Assembly (NCBI RefSeq): GCF_014805685.1
Contig: NC_060890.1
Coordinates: 23,905,500-23,969,499 of the forward strand
Direction: 5' to 3'
DNA from: Silurus meridionalis
Lineage: Eukaryota > Chordata > Actinopteri > Siluriformes > Siluridae
DNA: 64,000 nt
The position numbers were made by a program, and so were the translations under genes. This document shows positions 34,164 to 44,765 of the stretch, one piece after another. The number at the start of each line of letters is the position of its first letter. Positions within the stretch are counted from its first letter, which is position 1. Under the pieces are notes generated by a model, which saw only the letters and a list, made by a program, of their open reading frames with translations, was not told the origin of the DNA and made no database searches.

Positions 34164-34165
<2 letters not shown>
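32894..34165. other. Non-coding stretch, nothing recognised
   Basis: The part 33200-33600 is less AT-rich and lacks repeat signatures. An open frame at 33185-33391 has no recognisable similarity. Confidence 0.35.

Positions 34166-34235
<70 letters not shown>
34166..34235. repeat. (AT)n microsatellite
   Basis: About 35 AT units. Confidence 0.98.
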
Positions 34236-34238
<3 letters not shown>

Positions 34239-34252
34239 ATAATGTATATATA

Positions 34253-34508
34253 CATTGAACCTCAATACTCGCGACCTCGATAGTTCGCGACTTTCACTCA
34301 CGAAAAACCTGATAGTTTGCGAGAAGCCACAAAAGGCTCGAAAGTTCGGCGTAACATTTCACAATTGTTTGTTGTGTTTACACTACAATACATGTACAAT
34401 TTCGCCTTTGAAAAAGATCCCCTTAAAATGAGATTTAAAACCTCACGATTTTTTGTTACTCGCGAGGGGACATAGAATGAAACCCCCATGAGTATCTAGG
34501 TTGCACCG
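34253..34508. mobile_element. Short Tigger/pogo-like MITE
   Basis: The 256-bp unit has ends CATTGAACCTCAATACTCGC and, inverted, CGGTGCAACCTAGATACTCA, each bordered by TA (34251-34252 and 34509-34510). TA duplication and AACCTC-type ends fit the Tigger branch. No coding remnant is visible. Confidence 0.65.
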
Positions 34509-34784
34509 TATATATTTATAAATATAACAACAAATATATATAATTAAGTCACGGAAACAAGGTAAATAACTCCTGGGAGAATAATTGTATAAGTAATTCG
34601 GAATATTAACTAACAGTTATAGATATAGAGAAAAGAAAATGGGTAACAATGATAATATTTCCGAAAGTCGTTTTGTTTCTATGCAACGAACTAGATCATT
34701 TAATGATTTTCGTTGACCAAACAAATATATCAATGTTTAGATGTTCCACTTTATTTTCATTAAAAAATCCTCGATTAGCATGAA

Positions 34785-35030
34785 GAACAGCTTTACACAC
34801 TCAGCATTAGGTGCAGTGACTGGGCAGGTCATTTCATTATAAATAATACAGATGACTGTTTGCTCTCTAAAGAACACTTACAGACCCCAAACCAATAAGC
34901 CTTTCCATGTTTGACTGTGGGGGTGGGACAGACTGCTCTCATCTTCTCCTGTACTCTGTTTTACACAAGTTCTTCTGTTAAAGACAAAAAATGTCAAATT
35001 TGGACACATCTGTCCACATTCATTCACTGT
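34785..35030 (-). mobile_element. Tc1-like transposase fragment (another family)
   Basis: CCATGTTTGACTGTGGGGGT, CACAAGTTCTTCTGTTAAAG and GGACACATCTGTCCACATT are in the order seen on the antisense strand of Tc1 transposase genes (TVKHGGG region, RRTFVR-like region, then the DESKF-like region). It is heavily decayed and distinct from Tc1-N. Confidence 0.5.
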
Positions 35031-35119
35031 CCAATTGTTTATTTTTCTTCTTTATAAAGTTGTCTGTGCAAATAGAAGCACAAGATCCATTCAAAGACAT
35101 GGTATGTGTTTTAATAACC

Positions 35120-35389
35120 CTGTCTCCGTGTATAATTTGTGAAGTAACTCGTTCACAATCGTTGCAATTACCAGGCTGTTTATGTGTAACAACGTTTCAT
35201 GGATTTCATGATTTCTTGATCTTGTTTTCTTTCTCATTCACATTCTTGTTTTGCCCTCGTAGTGTAGTTAGCCATTCGCCTGACCTTTGCCTGTTTCACA
35301 TTTTTGACTCTGCCTGCTGATTTGAATTTGTTTGGCCATTTATTTTAATAAAATGTTCTTACCCTGCACTTGTATCTGCAATACCTGAC
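35120..35389 (+). mobile_element. Possible LTR 3' part
   Basis: It is T-rich with a polyadenylation-like TTTTAATAAAATG near 35344, and ends CTGCAATACCTGACA, resembling the ends of fish Ty3-like LTRs. I could not place a 5' end or a target duplication. Confidence 0.3.
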
Positions 35390-35450
35390 ACCTACTTACA
35401 GGCAAGTTCAAGGTAAAGTCTATTTTTATCTCTTTTATCAATATGAGCCG

Positions 35451-35504
35451 GATCCAAACCACCCACCAGATCCAAACCACCCACCAGATCCAAACCACCC
35501 ACCT
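35451..35504. repeat. 18-bp tandem repeat, three units
   Basis: GATCCAAACCACCCACCA occurs at 35451 and 35469 and, with one change, at 35487. Confidence 0.97.
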
Positions 35505-36225
35505 GATGATTTGACAACCTATTGATTTTCTTTTTGGTAACAAATAATTCCATTACTGTCCAATACAAAAATATTTGAAAGAAATAAACATTATAGATTA
35601 TAACGTTTATTATAAAAAAAGCCACATATTTTATAGACTTTCCAATGTTATAAAAGAACAAGCCTGTTGGCTATGAATGAGATTTTGAAAAGCAGACCTC
35701 CGATTTGGTAAACAGGTTTCCAGGACTGTATTTTGCCAATTTGTTCAATTCTGTGGCGGTTGGCCAACTGTAAGCCTGCCAAATGTGTGGGGGCGATAAA
35801 CAAAACAAAAAAAAAACATGGCTGCCAATGTGCAATTGGATTTAACCAATCATCAAGTAATCTGTAGAAATTTACTTACAGTCTAGTGCAAAAACGCGAC
35901 ATGAAATAACCATACCCAGTTGAAAAACTAGTTTTGAAGGTTTTATAATTGTAGAATTGAGAAACGAGTTGGCAATCGAGTTGTGTGAGTGTAACTACAG
36001 TGTATTTTCTCTAGTACAAGTGCTTGGACCCCTATTACAAGTAACAGCATAGTGTGTATTATTAATCAGCAGGAGACTTTCACATAAGTCTGCGCTTGGA
36101 TGCAAAGTAATAAACTATAATCTTCTTTTAGCAAAGCCTACACATAACACACATCACATCATAACCTTGTGCTCCAGAACATCTGATCACATGCACATTA
36201 TCAACTTGTGCTGTTAATATCATGA
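35505..36225. other. Non-coding stretch, nothing recognised
   Basis: AT-rich; no exon or named repeat seen. Confidence 0.4.
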
Positions 36226-36874
36226 ACAGCAGCTACGCTAATTCCTCTCCACTGCTTCTCTTTCTCTCCCCATCCCGAGGCATCCTGAGGTTGCTCCAGC
36301 TCCAGTCACCTCCCACCTCGTGATGATTACGGACCTTTAAAGAAGTAGATGCCGAACTCACAAACATCCTGAACCATCTAGAGACGTACCAGTGCCATTT
36401 GGATCCCGCTACATGTGTGGAGTTTTGACATTGGACCTCCTGGAGTGTTTAAAGGCTCTGGCATGGAGAAGCTGATGCTGGATCTGTGGTGATCACAAAT
36501 GCTGAGCTTATAAAACTCGGAGCTACTAACCATATAGACTGTTTAAGACTGCAGAAAGAACATTACTTATAATCTTTTACTCCAGTAATCATGTTAGTTC
36601 TCACCCTCCAGTGTTCTGTATTGTTGAAAGATTTATGATCAAACTCTTGATGTCACCCAGATGAGGATGGGTTCCCCTTTTGAGTCTGGTTCCTCTCAAG
36701 GTTTCTTCCTCATAACATCTAAGGGAGTTTTTCCTTGCCACAGTCGCCACGGCTTGCTCATCAGGGACAAATGCACACCATTCACCATCACTGTTGATTT
36801 GTGTAAAGCTGCTTTGAGACAATGTCTGTTGTGAAAAGCGCTATACAAATAAACTTGACTTGACTTGACTTGAC
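36226..36874 (+). mobile_element. Retroposon family R, most complete copy
   Basis: About 650 bp run from CAGCAGCTACGCTAATTCC through GTCACCCAGATGAGGATGGG, GAGTCTGGTTCCTCTCAAGG and CTTGCCACAGTCGCCACGGC to GTAAAGCTGCTTTGAGACAA, ending in four TTGAC units. No open frame of any length is conserved, so it is a non-autonomous retroposon with an L2-like 3' end (inference from the tail). Confidence 0.75.
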
Positions 36875-37782
36875 CATATAAAGCCAAAAACCTGCCTCAT
36901 CTATAACGTTTAATGGTAATAACTTGGTCACAGATGCCCCATAATGAGTTTATAGGCTCCACAAATACAACTACAGAACAAAAGATATATCTCTTTCACT
37001 CCCTTATTGACAAAAGGAGAAATAATATCCATGATCTGACCTCAGAAAGCTTTAATACAGTAATAAATAAAATCAGTATCAATCATTTTACATTGTTTTC
37101 AACATTCTTAAGCACGGATTTGATCAAATTCTGGATTAAAAAAGTGATGTAATATTTAAACGCTGGAATAAATCCCTGCATTGGTAAAAAAATAAGAAGT
37201 GTAAAAAGCAAAATATATGACTGAAGAACAATATGTCACCTTTTTTGAAAGATTTTAACCTTTATGTGGCAGAGCATAAAAGCTCCAAGAGAAATGCAAC
37301 GAAAAAAAAGTGAATACAGACAGAACTAAACGCTCCTTTGTCTCATCTTCCAAACCTTGACATTTACCTTCCACAGGAATCATGCGGGGAATATAAATTT
37401 GATGATTTTATACAGCAGGTGGCATGGTTTATAAACCTGCATCTGTAGGAAAGTCAGGCATTTGGGGGTGCAAGTATATGCGTAAAACACTATCTCAGCA
37501 ATTCGCCGATGATCAAATAAAAAAGGAGGGTAGAAAAAAATGAGATGGAAAATGAACTTGTGTCTCAAAAAAAAAAAGTTTAAAATGAAATAAAGTGGCA
37601 TAATATATATAAGGTATATCGATTCACAATACTAGTATTTGCAGTTTGTGTAAATGGAGCAGGTGATGTGATACAGATTGCAAGAATAATTCAATTTTGT
37701 CCTCTAAGGCCAATTTAATTATTATGGGTTAAAAAAAAAATCACCTGAAGTACGTTTTACTACCAACATTTTCTGACATACG
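36875..37782. other. Non-coding stretch, nothing recognised
   Basis: AT-rich sequence without named repeats or exon signals. Confidence 0.4.
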
Positions 37783-38244
37783 ATCTGGACAAATGTTTGT
37801 CGACACACAACCATACAATATTTGTGTTTTTGAACATCCCATCCCATTTAGTCCTTATTTGCTGTTATAAAAAATCTCCACTCTTCTGGGAAGATGTTCC
37901 ACTATATTCTGGAGTTTGAGTGTAGAAATGTGTTCTCATTCAAGCACAAAGTCAGGTAGTGATGTAGGTGAGGTGAGGAGGTCTGGGGTGCGGTCAGCGT
38001 TCAAACTCATCCCAAATGTATTTAATAGATTTGAGATCTTTCACTCCAGCCCATGCAAATCATGAAGCTGGCTTTGTTGCACAGGAGCATTATCATGCTG
38101 GAACAGGTTTGGATCTCCTCGTTTTACTGAATCCAAAGACGTCTGATACAATTGAGTACCTCCAAGTCTGTGGTAACAGTTTGGGATTGTAACATGTATG
38201 GCTGGAAAAGTCAGGTGTCCCAATACGTTTGTCCTTATAGTGTA
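37783..38244 (-). mobile_element. Tc1-N copy with both termini
   Basis: It is bounded by CTGGACAAATGTTTGTCGAC and GTGTCCCAATACGTTTGTCC, then TATAGTGTA. On the minus strand LFQHDNAPV is readable near 38085-38110 before frame breaks. Confidence 0.88.
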
Positions 38245-38398
38245 TTATACAGTGTTAATTCCAAGAGCATTACATCTGCTTCTCTGTCTGTTTTACTCAG
38301 CTGCTTTCCCTTCATTTGTGCATTGACATTTTTTTCAGATTTCTTAAAAATATTTTATTAGAAACTAAAAAAACCTGCACAAAAGGTTTGAACATGTA

Positions 38399-38928
38399 CA
38401 TGTTGGTGGTATGAAGAAATGTCAAGATTAATGGTGCTATTAACTGGTGCTGTTCTGACCACATTTCCACATCTGCGATTTCATCCTGGACAGCAAGATA
38501 GAACAAACCTGAAATTGTTAGACGATGAGCGATCAGGAAGACCCCTGAAAATGTCGAAACCATACGGCAACTTGCGAATGATGATCTTCAGAAAACAGAA
38601 CACTCAAACTCACTTCCACACCCACCCTACTCGCCAGATTTGGCTCCTGTGGACTTCGCCCTCTTCCGAAGATGGAGATGCAGCTTAAAGGTTGCCGTTT
38701 TGGCACCATTGCGGAGACCCATTGCGGAGATCCCTCACGAATCACAAGAGCTGCTTGAAACGGTTCGAAAAGAAGATTTCCAGAACACGTTTCAGAAGTG
38801 GCGGGAACGATGGGGCGCTGTATTGCTTCGTAAGGGGACTGTTTTGAAGGGGATAGTGTGGACACATAGATAAATAAAGTACTTTCTTGTAAACAGAGCT
38901 CATCTTAAAAACTTTTGATACCACCTTG
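38399..38928 (+). mobile_element. Mariner-like deletion derivative, 530 bp
   Basis: TA at 38397-38398 and 38929-38930 borders imperfect inverted ends (GTTGGTGGTATGAAG.., and ..AACTTTTGATACCACCTTG). Residual transposase includes DDERSGRP and a frame that jumps to the C-terminal block HPPYSPDLAP-like sequence at 38626, then VRKEDFQNTFQKWRERWG (38762-38816). A full mariner is about 1.3 kb, so about 60% is deleted, including the N-terminal DNA-binding and most catalytic parts. Confidence 0.85.
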
Positions 38929-38930
38929 TA

Positions 38931-40060
38931 AAATCTACAGCTAAAGTTCAAGCCTACAACAGGGGGTTTTAAGAACATTCCAAAAAAAAAAAAAAAAATT
39001 GTCATCTCCAGACGTGTGAAAAATAGTGTGCTTGGACATTTGTTGCACCACCATCACCACCAACTTTCCTAACACACTGAGCTGCTCAGATCTAAAATTC
39101 CTAAAAAAAAATTCCAAAGAAAACTCACCGTTGTTTTTTATTTTATTTTTGTTATATTCTATTTCTGGAAATAATTCATCTCCTTAACATTGTTATAAAG
39201 TAACATTACATGTAGGTTGGGGTTCATTCGTTTTTTGATTCTCAACTGAAAAAAAAAAAAAGTGAATGATGATGGCTTTGTTAGTTTTTTTTTTATTAAG
39301 TATTAAAAGCATGAAAAGGAGACAACGTTTCTGAGCACATGCAAAACATAAGAAAACGACTTTATTCATGTAGTGCCCTAAAAAAGTGCACAATATTTCT
39401 AATCTCTCATTCAATCCTAATGTGTAAGTAACAGGGAATGTTATTGGAGGTCATATCCTAGGAAGAAATGTCTACTCTGAAGCTGACTGTACAAATGGAA
39501 AATAATATGATACAAACTAGAGCAAAATGTTCAGACATCTCAGAGAATCTAGGAGAACATGGTGCTGGGTAAGGTGGGGCAGTGTTGTTCTGCAGTTACA
39601 GTAGGGTTTGAAATGATTGTGTATTGAATAACATTATAAGAAGAGGACATGTGTTGGACTTGCATTTCCTGTCACTTTCTAGTTGCTTTTCAAACGCACA
39701 TAGTGATCCATATGAACTTCTCATACTGAAGCCAAAAAGTGTGATGAAGCTACTGATCAAGAAACTATAAAGGAGGTGAATATTAATTATATTTTGAGCA
39801 ATAAACAGGTTTTTAAACAATTATTCCAACAAAAATGACAAAAAAAAGATTACAATGAACCATTATGTACCATAAAAACAGTGCTGTACTTCTTTATGTT
39901 CAATTTTTTATACTGTACTTCTTGTACGTTTAAATTTTTTCCTTAAGCATGTATAATAAATTAAGATTCAATTCTATTTCCATTATTCCTAGACCATCAA
40001 TGTGAATCCTTTCATGAACATAATTCGCAAAAAATCTTTTCAAACAATTTTTTTTTTTTA
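38931..40060. other. AT-rich stretch, nothing recognised
   Basis: Poly-A/poly-T runs (38982-38998, 39249-39260, 39281-39292). No exon or element was identified. Confidence 0.4.
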
Positions 40061-40690
40061 TCGCCATTTTTAATACTCTGAATGACCCTTTACCCTAATT
40101 AAGAAGCAGAACAAATCATCTGAATCCTTTTCTCCTCATTAAGCAGCATTAGTACTTATCTGATCTTTGATCCTGAATAGAAAGCAGTAATAAATGATAC
40201 TCATAGTTGAATAAGAAGCAGTATTAATACTCTGAAGGATTCTCGTTCTCAATACAAATGTCCATAAGCTGTGCTCCTCCTCTCTTTTTCAACAAGTAGT
40301 AGTATTAATACTTTGAGTGACATCATTCTCACTTATTGGAGCGATGTTACTTTTCATCTGAGTAATTTTTCTTCCCGTCTTTCTTAATTAAAACTGGTAG
40401 TAATGCTGTTAAAGCGGTATAATCATCCTCATCCTCAATAAAACATCATGATCCCTGGGTAGTATTGAGATTTTGAAGTAACACATATCCGCTGTGATTC
40501 CTCGAAAAGACGCCATATTGAAACGGTGAGTTTTAATGTCAGTTTCTCTCCATTTTTTTTCTCGGAAGAGGAGCATTAATACTTAATGGGTGTCTCTCCC
40601 CTTTAATAAGAAGCATTATTAATACTTTAAATAAATATTTTCCTCAATAAGAGCAGAATTTTCCTCAATAAGAGCAGCTCTTTTCCATGT
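40061..40690 (+). repeat. Degenerate ~40-bp tandem repeat, left block
   Basis: The core CCTCAATAAGAAGCATTATTAATACTCTGA recurs with drift; TTAATACTCTG-like words are spaced about 37-43 bp or multiples (for example near 40071, 40226, 40305, 40575 and 40617). It continues at 41795-41982, 43826-43937 and 44498-44765 in the same orientation. Confidence 0.7.
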
Positions 40691-40699
40691 TCTCAGAGT

Positions 40700-41747
40700 T
40701 GTTATTAACATGTCAGTACAAATAATTTGCTTTTTAGTATGCACTTCTTTCCTCTTAATCAGTTTTTGAGATCTCTTGGTCTTAAGTTTCACTATTAAGC
40801 AGATGACACCCAGATATACATTTATACAAAACCTAGCGAAAATGCAGCCATTGGTTTTCTTGAACACTGCATTTCTGAGATGAAAATATGGATGTCTGCG
40901 AATTTCCTCTGTCTAAATAGTGATGATAAAGATAATGCTTCACACCATCAAACTAATAAAGCTGGTTTTCAAACTTTAAAATTAAAAGGCTCTGTTTTTC
41001 AATCCAAGCTAAAAAAAACTTGACAAAAATATAACATTTGACTTTGATGTATAAAGTACAGTTCAAATCGAATTTTTTTATCTTAGAAACATTGCAAGAC
41101 TGCGCCCCATGTTATATTTTTTCACGCACCAATTACTGTAATGCTTTGCATGTTGGTGGTTCAAAACCTACAAAAAACAAATTACAGGTTGTCCAAAACT
41201 CAGCTGCTATGATTTTGACTAAGACCAGGTCTGGTGAGCACATTTCTCCATTTTTGGAGTCATTGCATTGCCTCCCCATTAGATTCTGGATTGATTTTAA
41301 AATTCTTACACTGATCTATAAGGCCTTACATGGTATACACCTCATTATTTGACACAGCTTTTTACTGCCTATACTCCAAGGCGTGATCTACATTCCTCTG
41401 ATTCTTCCTTTCCTCCAGTCTTTCAGTTGTTCCCCTACCTGTTTCGCTCTGTGGGTGATCAGTTTTGTTCCTTATAGGCACCAAAGCTGTGGAATTCTCT
41501 CCCCACTGAGATTAAACAGGCTTTTACTGTTTTTAAAACTGCTTTTAAAACTCACTTTTTCAGGAGAGCTTCGGTGATCTTTTCATTTTGTGATGTATTC
41601 TGTGATGTTTATATACCCATTTTATTTTTCTTCTTCTTATGTAAATTATCAATATTATTATAACCATTATTTATGTTTATAATTTTTTTAAATCTTTTTT
41701 ATTTCTGCATTGAAATGTTACTTTTAAAGGCACCAAATAAAAGAAAG

Positions 41748-41794
<47 letters not shown>
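40700..41794 (+). mobile_element. 5'-truncated LINE (L2/Rex-like) with RT active-site block and (ATT)n tail
   Basis: The frame opening at about 40736 gives FHY*ADDTQIYIY (40785-40823), the reverse-transcriptase YADD box with TAC changed to a stop, then WMSANFLCLNSD. After frame breaks it continues as LQVVQNSAAMILTKTRSGEH and ISPFLESLHCLPIRFWIDFK (41187-41306), the C-terminal region common to fish LINEs. A 3' UTR and (ATT)14 (41752-41794) close it. It sits inside the ~40-bp tandem array. Confidence 0.85.
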
Positions 41795-41795
<1 letters not shown>

Positions 41796-41982
41796 AATAC
41801 TCTGAGCAATCTTTCCTCAATAAGATGCCATATTAATACACTGATTTGTTGTCTTGTTCAGCAATTTGAATTCAATAAATATTGGAAGTACTCTGAGCTA
41901 ATCTTTTTCCTTAATACATAGCAGGATTTTTTCCCTGAGTGCTTATCTTCCTCAATAAGAAGTATTATTAATACTCTCAACT
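41795..41982 (+). repeat. ~40-bp tandem repeat, second block
   Basis: AAATACTCTGAGCAATCTTT directly follows the LINE tail, and CCTCAATAAGAAGTATTATTAATACTCTCA ends at the foldback element. It is the continuation of 40061-40690. Confidence 0.7.
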
Positions 41983-42318
41983 AGAGGTTGAGCGATCCAT
42001 CGGTTATGCCAATTAATCTGCACGGACAGTTTTTCCGGGTTGCATTATACAGTATGAGGCCACCCTCTGGAGGTGAATCACTGATGCTGTTAACTGTTGT
42101 TAATTTAAATTGTCTTTTTTTGTGCATTTTGGATGCAACTGAAATTTATTTGGATTATTTATTTATTTTATTTTTTTTTTCGCTTTTAATGCATGCCTTT
42201 TTCTCTCAATATTTATTTTATTTTCATATTTATTTTATTTAACAACAAACTATCAGTTGATTAATCGGTTATCAAACCTAGTTACCAATATCAGTAAAAT
42301 ACACTATCGATCAACCAC
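41983..42318. mobile_element. Foldback MITE with AGAGGTTGAGCGAT ends
   Basis: AGAGGTTGAGCGATCCATCGG at the left pairs with ATCGATCAACCACT at the right. CGGTTA/ATCGGTTAT motifs inside are typical of a widespread fish element family that I cannot name. No coding remnant is present. Confidence 0.6.
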
Positions 42319-43004
42319 TTTTTTTTAACATTCTGTTCTATCCAAAGTGTGATGACTTTGCTACACAGCTTCCCCAAGTTCCAAAGTCGAAGCAGAACAA
42401 AAGGTTGTAACAGTAGATTGGTGACTGAGTGGGGGATCATCAGAGCCACATGTGGGCCACAGTCTAGTTCAGGATATCAACCAGAGGATGAACAGGAGTT
42501 ATCAGGGGCATTTCACAAGTTGCACATGTGAGGTCATGGTCACATAACGACTTTGAAACTCTACTAGTTCTCCACTTAGTGAGAGAATCATGGGTAGATA
42601 CATAAGCTTCTGATTGATGGTATATATTGGACCAAGAAGAACCTTGCTGTGATTTGGGTGGTTGCTGCCCAAAAAAAAAAAACTAAAGGCAACTTAGATT
42701 TTCTATAATGTCTTTGAGAGGCAGCTTTTATGATTCAACCTCATAGCATGCTATCAACATCATTACGAACGATTCAAAATCTACATTTTTCATCACAACC
42801 ATAAAAAACCCTTCATTAAATGAATCACACAGATGTGTGTCTATATAAAGACTATATCAAATGCATCTAAATACCAAGCTGTGTAAAATCAACCCGACAA
42901 ATTAATCAGTTAAACCCTACAATATCCAGCAAATAATATACCCACGTATTCAGTTCATTTAACCTGAGAATGCAGAGAATTAAAAAAAGGGTACGAATCA
43001 TTAC
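42319..43004 (-). other. ca10 intron, exon-proximal part (downstream side)
   Basis: On the minus strand this follows the exon's donor site. It contains no transposon signature that I could recognise. The donor reads CAG|GTAATG. Confidence 0.5.
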
Positions 43005-43079
43005 CTGGAACGAAGCTTCCTTGTACGACCTCTTTGTATGCCCACCATCCCTCGTGAATTTTCGGCGGACCAGGTTGAG
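43005..43079 (-). CDS. ca10: Internal exon of carbonic anhydrase-related protein X (CA10)
   Basis: On the minus strand a pyrimidine-rich TTCTTTTTCTTTACAG acceptor precedes, and CAG|GTAATG donor follows, a 75-nt exon. Read with two bases completing the previous codon, it encodes 24 residues: QPGPPK, then IHEGWWAYKEVVQGSF, then VP. The final G starts the next codon, which would give V and lead into the VPSFWG stretch known in CA10. The match from PKIHEGWW to SFVP is exact to vertebrate CA10 as I know it; CA11 differs here (EDWWSYKDNLQGNFVP). CA10 is a secreted, catalytically inactive carbonic anhydrase-like protein, a neuronal neurexin partner. This exon lies just after the signal peptide, before the CA-like domain proper. 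The ca10a/ca10b choice cannot be made. Neighbouring exons were not found in the window. Confidence 0.9.
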
Positions 43080-43721
43080 CTGTAAAGAAAAAGAACATGG
43101 AATCAGAATAAATGTGTTTTTTTTCCCCCAGCAATTCATGCTAGTTTCCCTACATCCCTGGGTCATACACAAAAGAAAATCACACAGAAAGTCAGCGTGG
43201 AATCAAACCTCTGACATTTTGTGCACCATTCGTATTTAAAGGTGTTCTTGTACTACGGGCTGAGGAATAAAGGAAATGATTACAGTAGGGATGTAGTTTA
43301 TAATTGAGGTGGCTGGGTAGAAATCCCACCCCTGAAGCAGGTTACGACCTGGAATTACAGGGCAAGGTCTGGGCGGATATTGCATTCCTACACCTAAACT
43401 TCTTTTGTCCATACAGTGGAACTCAGATACATGGCTTAAATGCAGGGCTAGAGGTGGCATGGCACCCTTTTAATGGAACTGGAGGTGGGATAATCCTTGT
43501 CGAGAGGACAGGAAGTAATGCCGAAGAGCAGTTCAATTTTGTAAAAGCGAGGATGGAGACGGGTGGACAGTTCTGTTTGAGCTGGGGGAAAAAAAATATT
43601 GGCCAACTAGATAAAAGTAGAAAACATTTAAAAAAGAAATTGTGGTTTAGTACCGGACAACATATTGAAATACTGCTTGCTTTCTTTTCATGTTCAGTAA
43701 GAAGCAGCATTCTGGGTCAAT
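43080..43721 (-). other. ca10 intron, upstream side of the exon
   Basis: Acceptor and polypyrimidine tract are at 43080-43096. The rest, including a 145-codon plus-strand open frame at 43304-43741 that runs through GGAGGTGG-rich sequence, has no recognisable homology. Confidence 0.45.
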
Positions 43722-43825
43722 CTTACATTTATGCTATTTAGAGTATAGCAGACACTCAGGGATTTGAACCCATGACCTTCCATTCAGAAGTCCAACGGCT
43801 TATCCATTGAGCTACCACTTCCACA
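43722..43825 (-). mobile_element. SINE family A, body deleted
   Basis: On the minus strand: GGAAGTGGTAGCTCAATGG, B box TGGGTTCAAATCCC, then directly TCTGCTATACTCTAAATAGC and a CATAAATGTAAG tail. Confidence 0.7.
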
Positions 43826-43937
43826 ATAAGGTCCATTTTCCTCAATAAGGGCAGTATTAATACTCAACGATTCTCTTCCTCAACAATATCTTGTATTAAC
43901 ACAGAGGAGTTGTCGTCTTGTTTACTGAGAAGCAGTA
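43826..43937 (+). repeat. ~40-bp tandem repeat, third block
   Basis: CCTCAATAAGGGCAGTATTAATACTC and TTCCTCAACAATATCTTGTATTAACAC are diverged units. The block ends AGAAGCAGTA, where the mariner element is inserted. Confidence 0.7.
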
Positions 43938-44497
43938 CGAGGTGGGATCAAAAAGTTTTAAGACTATCTCTGTTTACAAGAAAGTAATTTATCTATGTTT
44001 ACACACTATCACCTACATAATAGTCCCCTTGTACAGCAACAGAGCTCCCAGCGTTCCTGCCACTTCTGGAACGTGTCCTGAAAGTCTTCTTTTTAAAACG
44101 TGTCAAGCACCTTCTGCAATTCACTCTGGATCCCCGCAATGGTGTCAAAACGGCGACCTCTCTTCCTCTCATGATTTCTCATCGTCTTCCAGTGATGTTC
44201 TTCTACTGTGTAAGAGCCTGTGCCACTTAAAACACCTTGAACAACTCATTGCCCTAAACTTGCCGAATCCCGTCAAACGTCTTCGTGGCAGATTTGCCCA
44301 GTTTCACACAGAATTTCACATTTGCTCTTTGTTCTAACCTGCAGTCCATGATGAAATCGCAGACGTGGTAACGTACATGGTCCCTATGCACACAAGATGT
44401 CATCTTTCGGCACACTGACTTATGAAGGTCTGTGCTCCCTGTGACTGTGAGTGCCATGTGTTGGCAAACTAGCCCCAAAACTTTTTGATACATCATG
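43938..44497 (-). mobile_element. Mariner-like deletion derivative, TA-flanked
   Basis: Ends CGAGGTGGGATCAAAAAGTT and, inverted, CATGATGTATCAAAAAGTTT are bordered by TA (43936-43937 and 44498-44499). The minus strand encodes the transposase start LEQRANVKFCVKLGKSATKT (44277-44336), later GRRFDTIAGIQSEL, and a QDTFQKWQERW C-terminal block. It keeps the N-terminus, unlike the copies at 28137 and 38399, and the DDE core is deleted. Confidence 0.87.
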
Positions 44498-44765
44498 TAT
44501 TAATACTCTGTGGGGTTCTCTTCTCAATAAGACGCCATATTGAAACAGAGTTGTTGTGTTTTCAGTCGAAAGCCATATTAATACTTTGAGAAAATGTTCC
44601 CCCTGTAAAAAAAATAAAGAATTATTCTCTGGATGATGCTCTCCTCAGTAAGTAGCATAATTATTGCTCCAATGGAATATTTTCCCCAATTAGAAAAGCA
44701 TAAATACTCGAGTGGATCCTCTTTTTCCACATGTAGCAGTAGTAATACTCTTCTGACTCTCGACG
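44498..44765 (+). repeat. ~40-bp tandem repeat, fourth block
   Basis: TATTAATACTCTGTGGGGTT, CTCAATAAGACGCCATATTG and later GCATAAATACTCGAGTGG and AGTAGTAATACTC are units. The first completes the unit broken by the mariner element. Confidence 0.7.

Noticed and set aside
34073..34301. Open frames rich in Ile-Tyr or His-Thr codons here and at 4516, 10196, 23179, 30193 and 56457
   Set aside because: They are translations of dinucleotide microsatellites.
41038..41577. Host gene in the 41-kb region
   Set aside because: LQVVQNSAA..SLHCLPIRFWIDFK is the C-terminal region of a LINE reverse transcriptase with frame breaks.
42906..43172. Uninterrupted minus-strand frame across the ca10 exon (reads LNLVRRKFTRDGG)
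   Set aside because: It is the wrong frame. The phase set by the splice sites gives the CA10 peptide instead.
43304..43741. 145-codon plus-strand open frame beside the ca10 exon
   Set aside because: No family resemblance, no splice context, opposite strand to ca10, and it runs into a SINE; most likely chance.
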